Shown one piece after another: positions 8,810-16,430 of a DNA stretch of 64,000 nt; within the stretch, counting starts at the first letter, position 1, and each line of letters begins with the position of its first letter. The stretch is from Sphingobacterium paludis (GTDB lineage Bacteria > Bacteroidota > Bacteroidia > Sphingobacteriales > Sphingobacteriaceae), in assembly GCF_004364125.1 (NCBI RefSeq), contig NZ_SNZV01000006.1, forward strand, positions 124,001-188,000, written 5' to 3'. Both the position numbers and the translations under genes were made by a program. The notes under the pieces were generated by a model. It was not told where the DNA came from. It did no database searches and saw only the letters and a program-made list of their open reading frames with translations.

Positions 8810-9382
8810 TTATTTTAAGCGTTTATCCTGAATATGTTGGAGAATAAACTTCACCCGTTCCGTGGTATTGGATTTTGGAACCATGATGATGTTGTAGCCG
8901 AATTCAAGATACGTTGCTTTCATCATTTCGAACGTATGCTCAGCTTCATCCCAGTTTTGCTTTCGTTCAGCATCCGTCTCATAAATCTCTTTTCAAGGGG
9001 GAAGCATAAAAACATCGGTATCGTAAACATACTTTTTCGTCAGTTCGATTACTTCTTCTGAAATCGGCATTTGCTCCATTCTCATGTAGCAAATAGCATC
9101 TAACAATCCGCGATCAAAGAAAGTAGGATTTGATTCTCGACTAGCCACCACCGCCAGAAAACTTTCTATAGATGCTTGAAGCATAAGCGCCGCATACCGT
9201 TGTTTACTTTTCCAAGGTAACCCCTCGCCTTTTGCTTGCATTTCATTTTTTATGATTCGTCTTGCATCTTCGTCAACGATTCGAAATCCGCAATCATGCA
9301 GACTTTTGATTAGCGTTGTTTTGCCAACGCCGGGGCCGCCAGTTATTACATGGAAATGTTCTTTTATTGTTTTTATGCTCAT
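8810..9382 (-). pseudogene. AAA_28-type NTPase/kinase gene interrupted by an in-frame TGA
   Basis: Minus-strand frame from ATG 9382 encodes a P-loop protein with Walker A GGPGVGKT at residues 15-22 and the conserved FDRG motif near 90. It stops at TGA (8995-8993) right after FMLPP, but the same frame continues with KEIYETDAERKQNWDEAEH and a sensible C-terminal helix to TAA at 8810-8812. Relatives carry Trp there (PPWxEIY), so a TGG-to-TGA change is the simple explanation. Total reading length is 190 codons. Adjacent to the truncated ogt, so the segment seems to be decaying. A sequencing error cannot be excluded. Confidence 0.7.
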
Positions 9383-9455
9383 GGATGTTTAAAACTTGTG
9401 TTGCTGAAGGATATTTAGCTGTGCTGATCGAAACGCTGATCCCTATCCGGAGCAT

Positions 9456-9626
9456 TTGGGGCAATAGTAAAGGATGCTGATCATTCTTGACAGGATCAGA
9501 AAGCTTCGTTCGTTGAAGATCTTTCCCTTCCCACAAAATAGCGGCAAGCCCCGCGTCTGACGCAATCAGTCTTATTGTACCCAACGGCGAGGTCATATAT
9601 TTATACGCTAACTTCCGGGTTTCCAT
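9456..9626 (-). pseudogene. Truncated methylated-DNA-[protein]-cysteine S-methyltransferase (N-terminal remnant)
   Basis: The first ~57 codons from ATG 9626 match the start of Ogt/Ada-type alkyltransferases (YMTSPLGTIRLIASDAGLAAI, LWEG). After HPLLLPQ the frame no longer resembles the family, and the catalytic PCHR cysteine domain is absent. The open frame runs to 9294 but overlaps the NTPase start in another frame, so that tail is fortuitous. The gene is therefore a 3'-deleted remnant; a functional copy may exist elsewhere. Confidence 0.65.
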
Positions 9627-9644
9627 ATCAGCTTGGTCATAAAT

Positions 9645-10298
9645 TTAGTGCCCCCGTTTCGCCAATATTAAGATATCCTCCACCTCTAGAATTTGCGTTG
9701 GATAACCGCTCGCAACAGCGTGGATCATCGCCTTCCCAACATCCGAAAGTTTAAGCGTTTTGGCAGATAAAAAAGGCGCCAGCAGCGGCCCCATGATCTT
9801 GTATAACGTCTTCACGTTTTTCTGGCCTTTGAAACCTTTCATAATCGCCGGACGGAAGTTATACTGCCCTTTAAACGGTAACTTCATCAATGTATTTTCA
9901 GTGCGCCCCTTCACTCTAGCCCACATCACGCTGCCTTTCTCCGTGCTGTCTGTACGGTTTCCAGACACATAGATAAAGGTGAGTCCAGGATTGATTTTAG
10001 CAAGGGAAGCAGCAAATGGCACAACAAAATCAAACGTCTTTCTGGTAAAACTTTCCTCATTCTCGCCCAGCGAACTAACGCCAGCACAAAAAAAGCAACC
10101 GTCATATCGACTCAAGACATCCGAATGATCATTAATTTCAGAAAAGTCTTTCACGATGAGTTCCCTAAGTTTAGCATGCTGCATTCCGTAGCTTCTTCGA
10201 CCAATGATCAATACTTCAGATACCGCGGTATTGTCTAAACACTCAAATAAAACACCTTCGCCGACCATTCCCGTGGCGCCTGTTATGATTACCTTCAT
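9645..10298 (-). CDS. NAD(P)-binding SDR-family epimerase-like protein
   Basis: 217-aa atypical short-chain dehydrogenase with the Rossmann motif GATGMVG at residues 7-13 and a following acidic/basic cofactor region (IIGRRS). The family resembles YbjT/YwnB-like NAD(P)H-binding proteins; the canonical Tyr-x-x-x-Lys is not obvious. VSGNRTDSTEKG after the central strand is typical of this group. Cytoplasmic, no signal peptide. Function is probably redox sensing or a sugar/quinone reaction, but the substrate is unknown. Apparently monocistronic. Confidence 0.85.
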   Translation of the reverse strand: MKVIITGATGMVGEGVLFECLDNTAVSEVLIIGRRSYGMQHAKLRELIVKDFSEINDHSDVLSRYDGCFFCAGVSSLGENEESFTRKTFDFVVPFAASLAKINPGLTFIYVSGNRTDSTEKGSVMWARVKGRTENTLMKLPFKGQYNFRPAIMKGFKGQKNVKTLYKIMGPLLAPFLSAKTLKLSDVGKAMIHAVASGYPTQILEVEDILILAKRGH

Positions 10299-10369
10299 AT
10301 TTCAATAGATGAATAAGAACCTGTTTAAGTTATACATGCTGATATTTTTTTACAGTCTATCATGAGAAC

Positions 10370-10462
10370 GAACCGGGGAAAATTTTGCAGAGACAGCAGA
10401 TCGCTCCCTCGAAGAATTTAACCGAGCTGCAGCCAAAAGAAAGTCTCAAAAAAACGAGTAGA
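10370..10462 (+). other. Possible C-terminal gene remnant in the 10299-10567 gap
   Basis: A stop-bounded frame reads ERTGENFAETADRSLEEFN and ends ...KRKSQKNE before TAG. It looks like a hydrophilic protein tail but has no start codon, so it is either a fossil or chance. I see nothing else in this gap. Confidence 0.15.
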
Positions 10463-10567
10463 TAAATTTTAAACCGTCTCTCAATCAAATCTCGAAAATA
10501 AAAATGGTTTAGCCTTCGTTACAGAGGCAATATTTTTTATTTGACGATTACCTACTACATCTTATTT

Positions 10568-10695
10568 GGGCGTGTCCCTTTGCATGGTTTCCACACGCAA
10601 AGCCAACACGCGCCATGCAAGCGGGTCGGGCTATCCGCTATATCTTTTGTTCCGCCAAAGCGGCACAAAAGGATGCCGCTTCTATCCCTCACGCA
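10568..10695. repeat. Intergenic palindromic repeat of a type widespread in Bacteroidota
   Basis: Contains GGGTCGGGCTATCCGCTATA, a hairpin CTTTTGTTCCGC / GCGGCACAAAAG (10644-10671, loop CAAA, one mismatch) and the ending GATGCCGCTTCTATCCCTCA. I recognise this pattern as a recurring intergenic repeat in flavobacterial and sphingobacterial genomes, from memory only. The open frames across it are not proteins. It lies directly downstream of the minus-strand membrane-protein gene. Confidence 0.6.
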
Positions 10696-10719
10696 AAGCT
10701 TATCCAACCGAGCGGGTGT

Positions 10720-11079
10720 TTAAGTCCGCTGCTTCCAATGCAAAAAACCAAATAAAAGCAAAACAACCAGTTCGATCAGTAGCCACCACAACTGTTTTAT
10801 AAAAAATCCGTCGAGAACAAAGCCCGTTAACCTGGCTATGATAATCCCCAATGTCAACGTAGCAAGCAATGCTGTTGCAATAAGCCGCCATGATGTCCAG
10901 TCTGTTTGATATAAAACAAATATTCCCAAACCCATCAAAAGGCCCCATTTCACTCTTTTTTCGATGATCTCATAAGGGGTAATGGAGGCAGGAAACTTAT
11001 CCAGCAACTCCGGTTTTAATGTGAAGATGATTCCAAGAAGAAGAAACAGAAACCCTGCTATTTTTAAGATTATATGCAT
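10720..11079 (-). CDS. DUF4345-like membrane protein, 119 aa
   Basis: Counted from the ATG at 11079 (MHIILKIAGFLFLLLGI). Four predicted transmembrane segments: near residues 3-22, 40-58, 62-85 and 95-115. Four-helix proteins of this size in Bacteroidota commonly fall in the DUF4345 group; no catalytic residues can be named. An upstream in-frame ATG at 11112 would add a non-family extension. The gene ends against the palindromic repeat. Confidence 0.6.
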   Translation of the reverse strand: MHIILKIAGFLFLLLGIIFTLKPELLDKFPASITPYEIIEKRVKWGLLMGLGIFVLYQTDWTSWRLIATALLATLTLGIIIARLTGFVLDGFFIKQLWWLLIELVVLLLFGFLHWKQRT

Positions 11080-11170
11080 GACAATAGATTTAAAAGCATT
11101 TACTATGAGCAAGCTGTTGTTGCTATGTTATTTCGTAAAGTGATCAACCACTTACATCAAGCCCTACTTT

Positions 11171-11314
11171 TTACCAAAATTTCCACCATTTTTTTTCAGG
11201 CTTCGCGTCTATCGTTTGGCCGTTGCTTTTTGCGTAATAAACACAAATTTGATCCGTTAAAAAGTCATAAACGTCATCCTCCAAATAAGGGCGTTTAGCA
11301 TGCATCAATTTCAT
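11171..11314 (-). CDS. Small hypothetical protein, 47 aa
   Basis: ATG at 11314 to TAA at 11171-11173. The product has an acidic middle (YLEDDVYDFLTDQ) and a striking basic-aromatic C terminus, EKKWWKFW. The composition is clearly protein-like: 47 codons with balanced usage and a TAA stop. No signal peptide. It lies between the membrane protein and the acetyltransferase and is short enough to be missed by standard gene calling. The WWKFW end could act as a membrane or protein anchor (speculative). Confidence 0.5.
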   Translation of the reverse strand: MKLMHAKRPYLEDDVYDFLTDQICVYYAKSNGQTIDAKPEKKWWKFW

Positions 11315-11363
11315 CGTCGAGCTGAGGATGATATCTATTTAAATTTTAAACAATAGCCTGTAA

Positions 11364-11894
11364 TCAAGTATAGTTAATTAAACTCATTTTCATCATAATA
11401 TCCGTTTGTTCATCCTTCCCAAGTTTGAAAATGTGTTTGTCAAATTCCACGAATCCGTTTTTCTTGTAAAAACTAATCGCTCTTGGGTTTCCCTCCCAAA
11501 CGCCTAACCATACGTAAGTGGCATGTTGTTGTTTAGCGATGTCGATGGCCTTCTTATAAAGCATTTGTCCAACTTTCTTACCATGAAATTCGTTCAGCAC
11601 ATAAATTCGCTCAATTTCAAGTGCGTCGTTGTCTTGTATCTCTGTTTGTGACTGGCCAACGTTCAGTTTAAGGTAGCCGATGACTTTTTCGCCAAGTTTT
11701 GCGAAATAAAATGCAGAGCTTTCGTTATTGAGTTCAGCAGAAACTTTGTCAATTGAAAAGCCATTATCTAAGTATTCTCGCATATTCTCCTCGGTATTGC
11801 TGTCAGAGAATGTCTGATAGAACGTTTCCTTGGCGATAGTTTGTAATTGCAGAATTTCGCTTTCTACAACCTTCGTTATTTCAATATTTTCCAT
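11364..11894 (-). CDS. GNAT-family N-acetyltransferase (PaiA-like)
   Basis: 176 aa with the GNAT fold: ERIYVLNEFHGKKVGQMLYKKA (about 93-114) is the acetyl-CoA pyrophosphate-binding motif A, and WEGNPRAISFYKKNGF (about 133-148) is motif B. Arrangement resembles PaiA-type spermine/spermidine or small-molecule acetyltransferases, but the acceptor cannot be deduced. Cytoplasmic, monocistronic. Confidence 0.85.
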   Translation of the reverse strand: MENIEITKVVESEILQLQTIAKETFYQTFSDSNTEENMREYLDNGFSIDKVSAELNNESSAFYFAKLGEKVIGYLKLNVGQSQTEIQDNDALEIERIYVLNEFHGKKVGQMLYKKAIDIAKQQHATYVWLGVWEGNPRAISFYKKNGFVEFDKHIFKLGKDEQTDIMMKMSLINYT

Positions 11895-11993
11895 TCGTAA
11901 AAGGATTTATTGTATCCTAGAATTTTTATTGTTTATAGCCACTTTGAATACGTATTATGGAATGCTGACATGGCTGACATCATGTGGCAGCCA

Positions 11994-13025
11994 TCAGCAA
12001 TCCACTGCGGAATCAGTATATTTCTGCAGCATCTTATACGCTCTACGCTTAATCTGTTCCTTCAATCCTTTTGGAACTAGCACTTCTATGCATTCACCGA
12101 AGCCAAGTATTTCCCGTTCTAGTTCAAAGTTCAACACAACATCCAAACGTATCAAAATACTCCCGTCCTCGGCGGTTTTTAAAAGCTGCTGTGAGGCGTG
12201 TATAGGCTTGGTTAACACATAGGGTGCATTGTGCTTATCAACCTGTAAAATAACCCGCTGTCCCCGATCCTTCTCCGATTTGGTAACGCCGATGGTATCT
12301 GCATAGTAACGGTCGAAATCGACGCCGTTGTAATCGACAAAACCAAACTTACTCATTTCAGCGATATCTTCCATACGATCAAGAGCTAGTGTAGCCAACA
12401 TCTTCCCTTTCTTGGGTTTACAGATCAAGAACCACCTATTCCTGTATTCTTTTAATAAGTACGGGAAGTACACGCCATCTTGAGCTGACTTGGACTTGAA
12501 AGATCGATACGTGATCAATAGCGGCGTCTTTTCGCGTATCGCCTTATGCAAAGTCGTTATCCAGTTCAGCCCCTTTAGCAGCTTATTACTTTCCATTTGT
12601 ATGCAGGAAACTGTCTTATCCTCGCTTTTGGATAGATTATTTTCTAGCCTAGCGATCATATCGCTCATTTCATCGAAATAAGAAAATCCATTCAAATGCT
12701 TTAAAATATCCACCGCTTCTTTCATCTTGGACATATCGCTATCCGATAGCGGCGAATTACTGATGGAATACCCAGGATCTTCATACGTGTAAAATTTTCG
12801 CTTCAACACGGTGATGGGCGCATTGTATCCTAACTTATTACTACGCATGATTTGGATATCGCCCTGTATGGTTCGTTTCGAAACCCCATTATGGATACCC
12901 TCCAATTCATACAAACCGTCAGCAACCTTTCCGATAAGATCATCCAACGTCCATTTTCGGTGTGTTTGCCGAAGACAGTCGTCAATGATTTTGTACCGAA
13001 TTAGCGCAAGTTTATTGATAGACAT
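11994..13025 (-). CDS. WYL-domain transcriptional regulator, divergent from rtcB
   Basis: 343 aa. An N-terminal winged helix region (about 1-80, with SKRTIQGDIQIM as recognition helix) is followed by a WYL domain (about 150-225; RNRWFLICKPKKG contains the ligand-binding core) and a C-terminal WCX extension (about 250-335). WYL domains sense nucleic acid or nucleotide ligands in several regulators. The gene is divergent from rtcB across a region with two TACGCA palindromes; the left one overlaps the -33 (TTG in TTTGCGTA) of its own promoter (-7 box TACCTTTA at 13059-13052), suggesting autoregulation. Confidence 0.88.
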   Translation of the reverse strand: MSINKLALIRYKIIDDCLRQTHRKWTLDDLIGKVADGLYELEGIHNGVSKRTIQGDIQIMRSNKLGYNAPITVLKRKFYTYEDPGYSISNSPLSDSDMSKMKEAVDILKHLNGFSYFDEMSDMIARLENNLSKSEDKTVSCIQMESNKLLKGLNWITTLHKAIREKTPLLITYRSFKSKSAQDGVYFPYLLKEYRNRWFLICKPKKGKMLATLALDRMEDIAEMSKFGFVDYNGVDFDRYYADTIGVTKSEKDRGQRVILQVDKHNAPYVLTKPIHASQQLLKTAEDGSILIRLDVVLNFELEREILGFGECIEVLVPKGLKEQIKRRAYKMLQKYTDSAVDC

Positions 13026-13076
13026 ACCTTATTCTATTAAAAGTTGCACGCTAAAGGTAATCACTTTACGGCAAAC

Positions 13077-13095
13077 TACGCAAAGCATCTGCGTA
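13077..13095. promoter_or_regulatory. Palindromic operator 1 (TACGCA-N7-TGCGTA)
   Basis: Perfect 6-bp inverted repeat with 7-base spacer, overlapping the -33 position of the WYL gene promoter. A near copy lies 112 bases away on the rtcB side. Confidence 0.55.
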
Positions 13096-13153
13096 CTAAT
13101 ATTTAAATCCACTGATCTGTGCAAGATAATTAAATTTAAAAATCTTTATATCA

Positions 13154-13173
13154 GATGATTACAAGTAATCATC
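13154..13173. promoter_or_regulatory. Perfect palindrome between the two operators
   Basis: GATGATTAC-AA-GTAATCATC, 9-bp arms. It sits midway between the two TACGCA sites. Candidate for a second regulator or for DNA bending; function unknown. Confidence 0.4.
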
Positions 13174-13188
13174 CAAAATACATTCGAT

Positions 13189-13207
13189 TACGCAAAACAG
13201 CTGCGCA
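13189..13207. promoter_or_regulatory. Palindromic operator 2 (TACGCA-N7-TGCGCA)
   Basis: Same half-sites and spacer as operator 1 with one base changed, placed directly upstream of the presumed rtcB -7 box (CACCTTTG, 13218-13225). Position suits an activator. Confidence 0.55.
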
Positions 13208-13237
13208 GTAGAGATAGCACCTTTGTATTGTCGGGTA

Positions 13238-13301
13238 TGGGAATGCCCCACACCGTAAAGATGCCACTGGTTTTTTAAAGCAACCACGAGGTGTGGCGTT
13301 C
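13238..13301 (+). promoter_or_regulatory. Structured 5' leader of rtcB with two exclusive folds
   Basis: Fold A: GAATG+CCACACC (13241-13254, CC bulge) pairs with GGTGTGG+CGTTC (13290-13301), enclosing hairpin TGGTT/AACCA (13268-13286). Fold B: TGGG (13238-13241) pairs with CCCA (13247-13250) and blocks fold A. With transcription starting near 13232, the leader is about 155 nt, long for this genome. Confidence 0.4.
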
Positions 13302-13387
13302 GAATGCGTGATTTTAGATGACAACAGTGAAGATGCGCAAGGGACAACTTACACATATAAGAACGCAACTTTACAATACATAAAACA

Positions 13388-14809
13388 ATGGAAAATAAAA
13401 GAATCAACGGCAACGATTTGATGGCCTTGGGATATAAAGAGAATCATGCCATGGGTGTGGCACTCAAGATCAATAAAAAAAGACTGGGATTTAGCCGGGA
13501 CGAGATGTTAGCCAACTTCAAAAATGTGCTCGAAAATCCTGAAAGCTATGTCGCCGACAAGATATTCAGGCCATTGGCAGAGGTACTTTTGAACATAGAC
13601 AGCATGGCTCGGGAAACGATTGCTTTGAAAGAATCTCCGGTTTCTTACACCGTTTACGGCGAAGCGCAGATTGAAGAAGGTGCAAAAAAACAGATGGATA
13701 TCGCCATGACGCTTCCCATAACGGTAGCCGGCGCCTTGATGCCCGATGCGCACCAAGGTTACGGTTTGCCCATTGGCGGTGTACTAGCCACACAGAACGC
13801 CATTATACCATATGGTGTGGGTGTCGATATCGGCTGTCGGATGGCACTGTCCGTGTTCGACTTACCGGCCAGCTATTTGGAGGCCAACCACGATAAGTTG
13901 AAAGAGATCTTAATGAGCAACACGCGCTTCGGGGCCGGGAAAGGTTATCTAAAACAGGAGCGTATGGATCATGCAGTTTTAGATAATCCGCTATTCAAAA
14001 CCCATGCCTTAATTCGTTCATTAAAAGATAAAGCCTGGACGCAGTTAGGTTCGTCGGGCGGTGGAAATCACTTCGTGGAGTTTGGCATAATGGAATTTAC
14101 CGAGAAAGATGAATCCTTAGGCGTTGAGCGTGGCAGATATTTAGCGTTGCTATCACATTCTGGTTCTCGTGGCCTGGGGGCTACCATCGCCGACCATTAT
14201 ACCAAGCTAGCCAAAGCGATCTGCCGCCTCCCCTATCAGGCACAAAATCTGGCTTACTTGGATCTGCATACGGAAGAAGGCCAAGAATATTGGTTGGCGA
14301 TGAATTTGGCAGGCGATTATGCTTCTGCATGCCATGAGGTGATTCATGAGAAAATAAAGCGAGGCCTGGGTGCTGGGTTATTGGCGAAAATAGAGAACCA
14401 CCACAACTTTGCCTGGAAAGAGCAGTTTGAAGGCGAGGAGGTTATTGTTCACCGCAAGGGAGCGACGCCCGCTGGTAAAGATACGATGGGAATTATTCCA
14501 GGATCAATGGCCACACCGGGGTTTTTAGTTCGCGGAAAAGGAGAAGAGCTTGCGATAAACTCCGCCTCGCATGGCGCTGGCCGCTTGATGAGCCGCACGC
14601 AGGCCATCAAGACACTGGCTGATTCCGATTTAAAACAGATGCTTCGTGACCACGGCATTACCTTGCTTGGTGCGGGAATGGATGAGGCGCCGATGGCGTA
14701 TAAGGATATACATACGGTTATGGCAGCGCAGGTTGATTTAGTGGACGTCGTGGCCACATTCTCCCCAAAAATCGTCCGCATGGCCGATGATGGGTCCAGG
14801 GAAGATTGA
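13388..14809 (+). CDS. rtcB: RNA-splicing ligase RtcB
   Basis: RtcB joins RNA ends bearing 2',3'-cyclic phosphate or 3'-phosphate to 5'-OH, using GTP and Mn2+, through a guanylylated histidine. The 473-aa protein has all signatures: MPDAHQGYGLPIGG (118-131), GVDIGC with metal Cys150, GGGNHFVEFG (224-233), SHSGSRG (256-262), HRKGATPAGKD (355-365) and SHGAGR with the guanylylation His395. No archease is nearby. Expression is probably controlled by the divergent WYL protein instead of the RtcR sigma-54 activator used in proteobacteria. A strong terminator follows. Confidence 0.95.
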   Translation: MENKRINGNDLMALGYKENHAMGVALKINKKRLGFSRDEMLANFKNVLENPESYVADKIFRPLAEVLLNIDSMARETIALKESPVSYTVYGEAQIEEGAKKQMDIAMTLPITVAGALMPDAHQGYGLPIGGVLATQNAIIPYGVGVDIGCRMALSVFDLPASYLEANHDKLKEILMSNTRFGAGKGYLKQERMDHAVLDNPLFKTHALIRSLKDKAWTQLGSSGGGNHFVEFGIMEFTEKDESLGVERGRYLALLSHSGSRGLGATIADHYTKLAKAICRLPYQAQNLAYLDLHTEEGQEYWLAMNLAGDYASACHEVIHEKIKRGLGAGLLAKIENHHNFAWKEQFEGEEVIVHRKGATPAGKDTMGIIPGSMATPGFLVRGKGEELAINSASHGAGRLMSRTQAIKTLADSDLKQMLRDHGITLLGAGMDEAPMAYKDIHTVMAAQVDLVDVVATFSPKIVRMADDGSRED

Positions 14810-14852
14810 TTCAAGTACTATACAAAATCATTACTCAACAATGAACCATAAT

Positions 14853-14878
14853 AAGCCGCAATGACCGTTGCGGCTTTT
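14853..14878 (+). terminator. Rho-independent terminator after rtcB
   Basis: Stem AAGCCGCAA / TTGCGGCTT, loop TGACCG, followed by TTCT. It lies 43 bases after the stop. The remaining gap up to the tRNA contains only the tRNA promoter. Confidence 0.8.
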
Positions 14879-15091
14879 CTATGCCGCAAGTTTAACAAAA
14901 ATGGGGATACGTGGATAATGTATCTTTTTATCTATGCAATAAAGTTGGATCACGCACCATTTTATCCCGCTGATAATCAACAAATACATTATTAAACACA
15001 AAAATAAACTAGTTTTTATTTGTCATAAACCATATTTTTTCTACCTTTGCATCACTTTAAACAACGGAAGATTATTCTTCCAGATTTAACC

Positions 15092-15164
15092 GATTCTGTA
15101 GCTCAGCTGGTAGAGCAATACACTTTTAATGTATGGGTCCTGGGTTCGAATCCCAGCGGGATCA
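15092..15164 (+). tRNA. tRNA-Lys (anticodon TTT), second identical copy
   Basis: Identical in all 73 positions to the tRNA at 3861, with the same -7 region (TACCTTTG at 15042-15049). Loop CTTTTAA gives anticodon TTT. CCA not encoded. Followed at once by a different tail array whose terminator is unrelated in sequence to that of the first locus. Confidence 0.97.
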
Positions 15165-15165
15165 C

Positions 15166-15415
15166 AAAAAAAGCTCAATCGAAAGATTGGGCTTTTTTTG
15201 TGCGCTGGGATGAGAACCCAAGGGTTCGAACTCCCTCGTTCCGGACTTGTGTGCGGGGATGCGCGACGGAACATATCCCAGCGGGATCACAAAAAAAGCT
15301 CAATCGAAAGATTGGGCTTTTTTTGTGCGCTGGGATGAGAACCCAAGGGTTCGAACTCCCTCGTTCCGGACTTGTGTACGGGGATGCGCGACGGAACATA
15401 TCCCAGCGGGATCAA
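15166..15415 (+). repeat. tRNA-tail tandem array, 125-bp unit, two copies
   Basis: Units 15166-15290 and 15291-15415. Each consists of a terminator (AAGCTCAATC-GAAA-GATTGGGCTT), then CGCTGGGAT (15203-15211), core GGGTTCGAACTCCC plus GTTCCG...CGGAAC, and the tRNA tail; CGCTGGGAT pairs perfectly with ATCCCAGCG (15275-15283). The second unit differs by GTGTAC for GTGTGC and ends in A instead of C. The core is the same as at 3935-4275, but terminator and spacer are not, so the core arrived first and the local flank was then duplicated (inference). Confidence 0.9.
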
Positions 15416-15447
15416 TTTGAAGATTCTTATAGAAAAGAAGACCTAAG

Positions 15448-16026
15448 CTAGCGCAAGCTCTTTTTCCGAATCCTACTCAATGTTTCCCTTGATATTCCCA
15501 AATAGGAAGCGATCTGGTGCAGCGGAAAGCGTTGAATCATGTCCGGATGACGGTCGACGAAACTTTCGTAACGTTCCAGCGCACTGAGGCTTATCGAATC
15601 GTCAACCCGGCTTTGCAAAGCAATATGATTGTTTTCACTCATTTTCCAAAATGTTGCTTTCACGCTCGGAATCGCTAAGAAAGAATCAAGGTTATGTCTA
15701 GGAAAAACCAACAATTCTGTGTTCTCCCAAGCTTCGATATAATATTTTGACGGGGTTTGGTTGATAAAACTTTGCCGGTCAACGATCCACCAGTTTTCTG
15801 TAGCCAGTTGAAGAATGTATTCAATGCCATGACTATCTATACTAAACTGCCGGATAGCTCCCTTTAATATAAAGCCTGTATAGAGACAAACATTGCCCTC
15901 TTCCAGAAAATATTGTTTCTTTCTTAGTTTTTTAGGCACGAGCAGCGACTCGATCTGTTCTTTTTCTTCCGATGAAAGACTTGAATCGCTATAACGTTCG
16001 ATATAATCAAAAAGTGGTTTGTACAT
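15448..16026 (-). CDS. Crp/Fnr-family transcriptional regulator
   Basis: 192 aa counted from ATG 16026 (MYKPLFDYIERYSDSS); the longer frame to 16056 adds ten non-family residues. Beta-roll domain about 20-115 with LRKKQYFLEEGNVCLYTGFILKGAIR, and C-terminal helix-turn-helix ending QIASYLGISRETLSRIRKK. No iron-sulfur cysteines. Divergent from an isochorismatase-like hydrolase and a pirin, the probable targets. The closest candidate site is TTGACATTTATCAC at 16294-16307, an Fnr-like half-site pair. Confidence 0.85.
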   Translation of the reverse strand: MYKPLFDYIERYSDSSLSSEEKEQIESLLVPKKLRKKQYFLEEGNVCLYTGFILKGAIRQFSIDSHGIEYILQLATENWWIVDRQSFINQTPSKYYIEAWENTELLVFPRHNLDSFLAIPSVKATFWKMSENNHIALQSRVDDSISLSALERYESFVDRHPDMIQRFPLHQIASYLGISRETLSRIRKKSLR

Positions 16027-16116
16027 CTGTTTTTTGAAAGCTGTTAAGGCACGCAATCTATCAAATTTAAAATTTTTTCACTATTGAAGCTGAATATTTC
16101 TACGAGTAGATAGAGA

Positions 16117-16257
16117 CTGCTCGAAGCGCCCCGCAATGATGAACAGCTAAGCAGCCTATCGTTACCGGAAGGAAGGAATAGTGTCTACCATGAAAACCTG
16201 GCGATCTTGCACTACGTAAGTGGCCCGTATAAAAACAAACAATGGAGCATGAGATAA
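16117..16257 (+). other. Possible gene fossil in the regulator-hydrolase gap
   Basis: A stop-bounded frame without start codon reads LLEAPRNDEQLSSLSLPEG, then YHENLAILHYVSGPYKNKQW before TAA. The composition is protein-like, but no family is recognised. It may be the remnant of a gene deleted from its 5' end; chance remains possible. Confidence 0.2.
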
Positions 16258-16353
16258 ACGAGTAAGGCGATAAATGCAAATTAATTTCTACAATTGACAT
16301 TTATCACTGTTTTTTTGTGTCAAATATCAACGTCCAAGTAAAACCATTCCACG

Positions 16354-16361
16354 TAATTTTG
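16354..16361 (+). promoter_or_regulatory. -7 box for the isochorismatase-pirin transcript
   Basis: TAATTTTG matches TAnnTTTG; start of transcription would fall near 16367, giving a 65-base leader. An inverted repeat TTGACA (16294-16299) / TGTCAA (16318-16323) lies upstream and may bind the divergent Crp/Fnr protein. Confidence 0.4.
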
Positions 16362-16430
16362 TTTTACACATTAAGCAATCATCAAGCTGATGTACATAAA
16401 CAAAATAATATTAATTTAAAAACATTTATT

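Noticed and set aside
10541-10802. Two frames of 60 and 78 aa across the palindromic repeat
   Set aside because: Explained by the intergenic repeat; no family-like sequence or start signal.
13159-13413. 84-aa minus-strand frame between WYL and rtcB genes
   Set aside because: Covers operator 2 and the rtcB leader and start, with atypical composition.
15047-15451. 134-aa frame spanning the second tRNA-Lys
   Set aside because: Runs through a functional tRNA gene and the repeat units.
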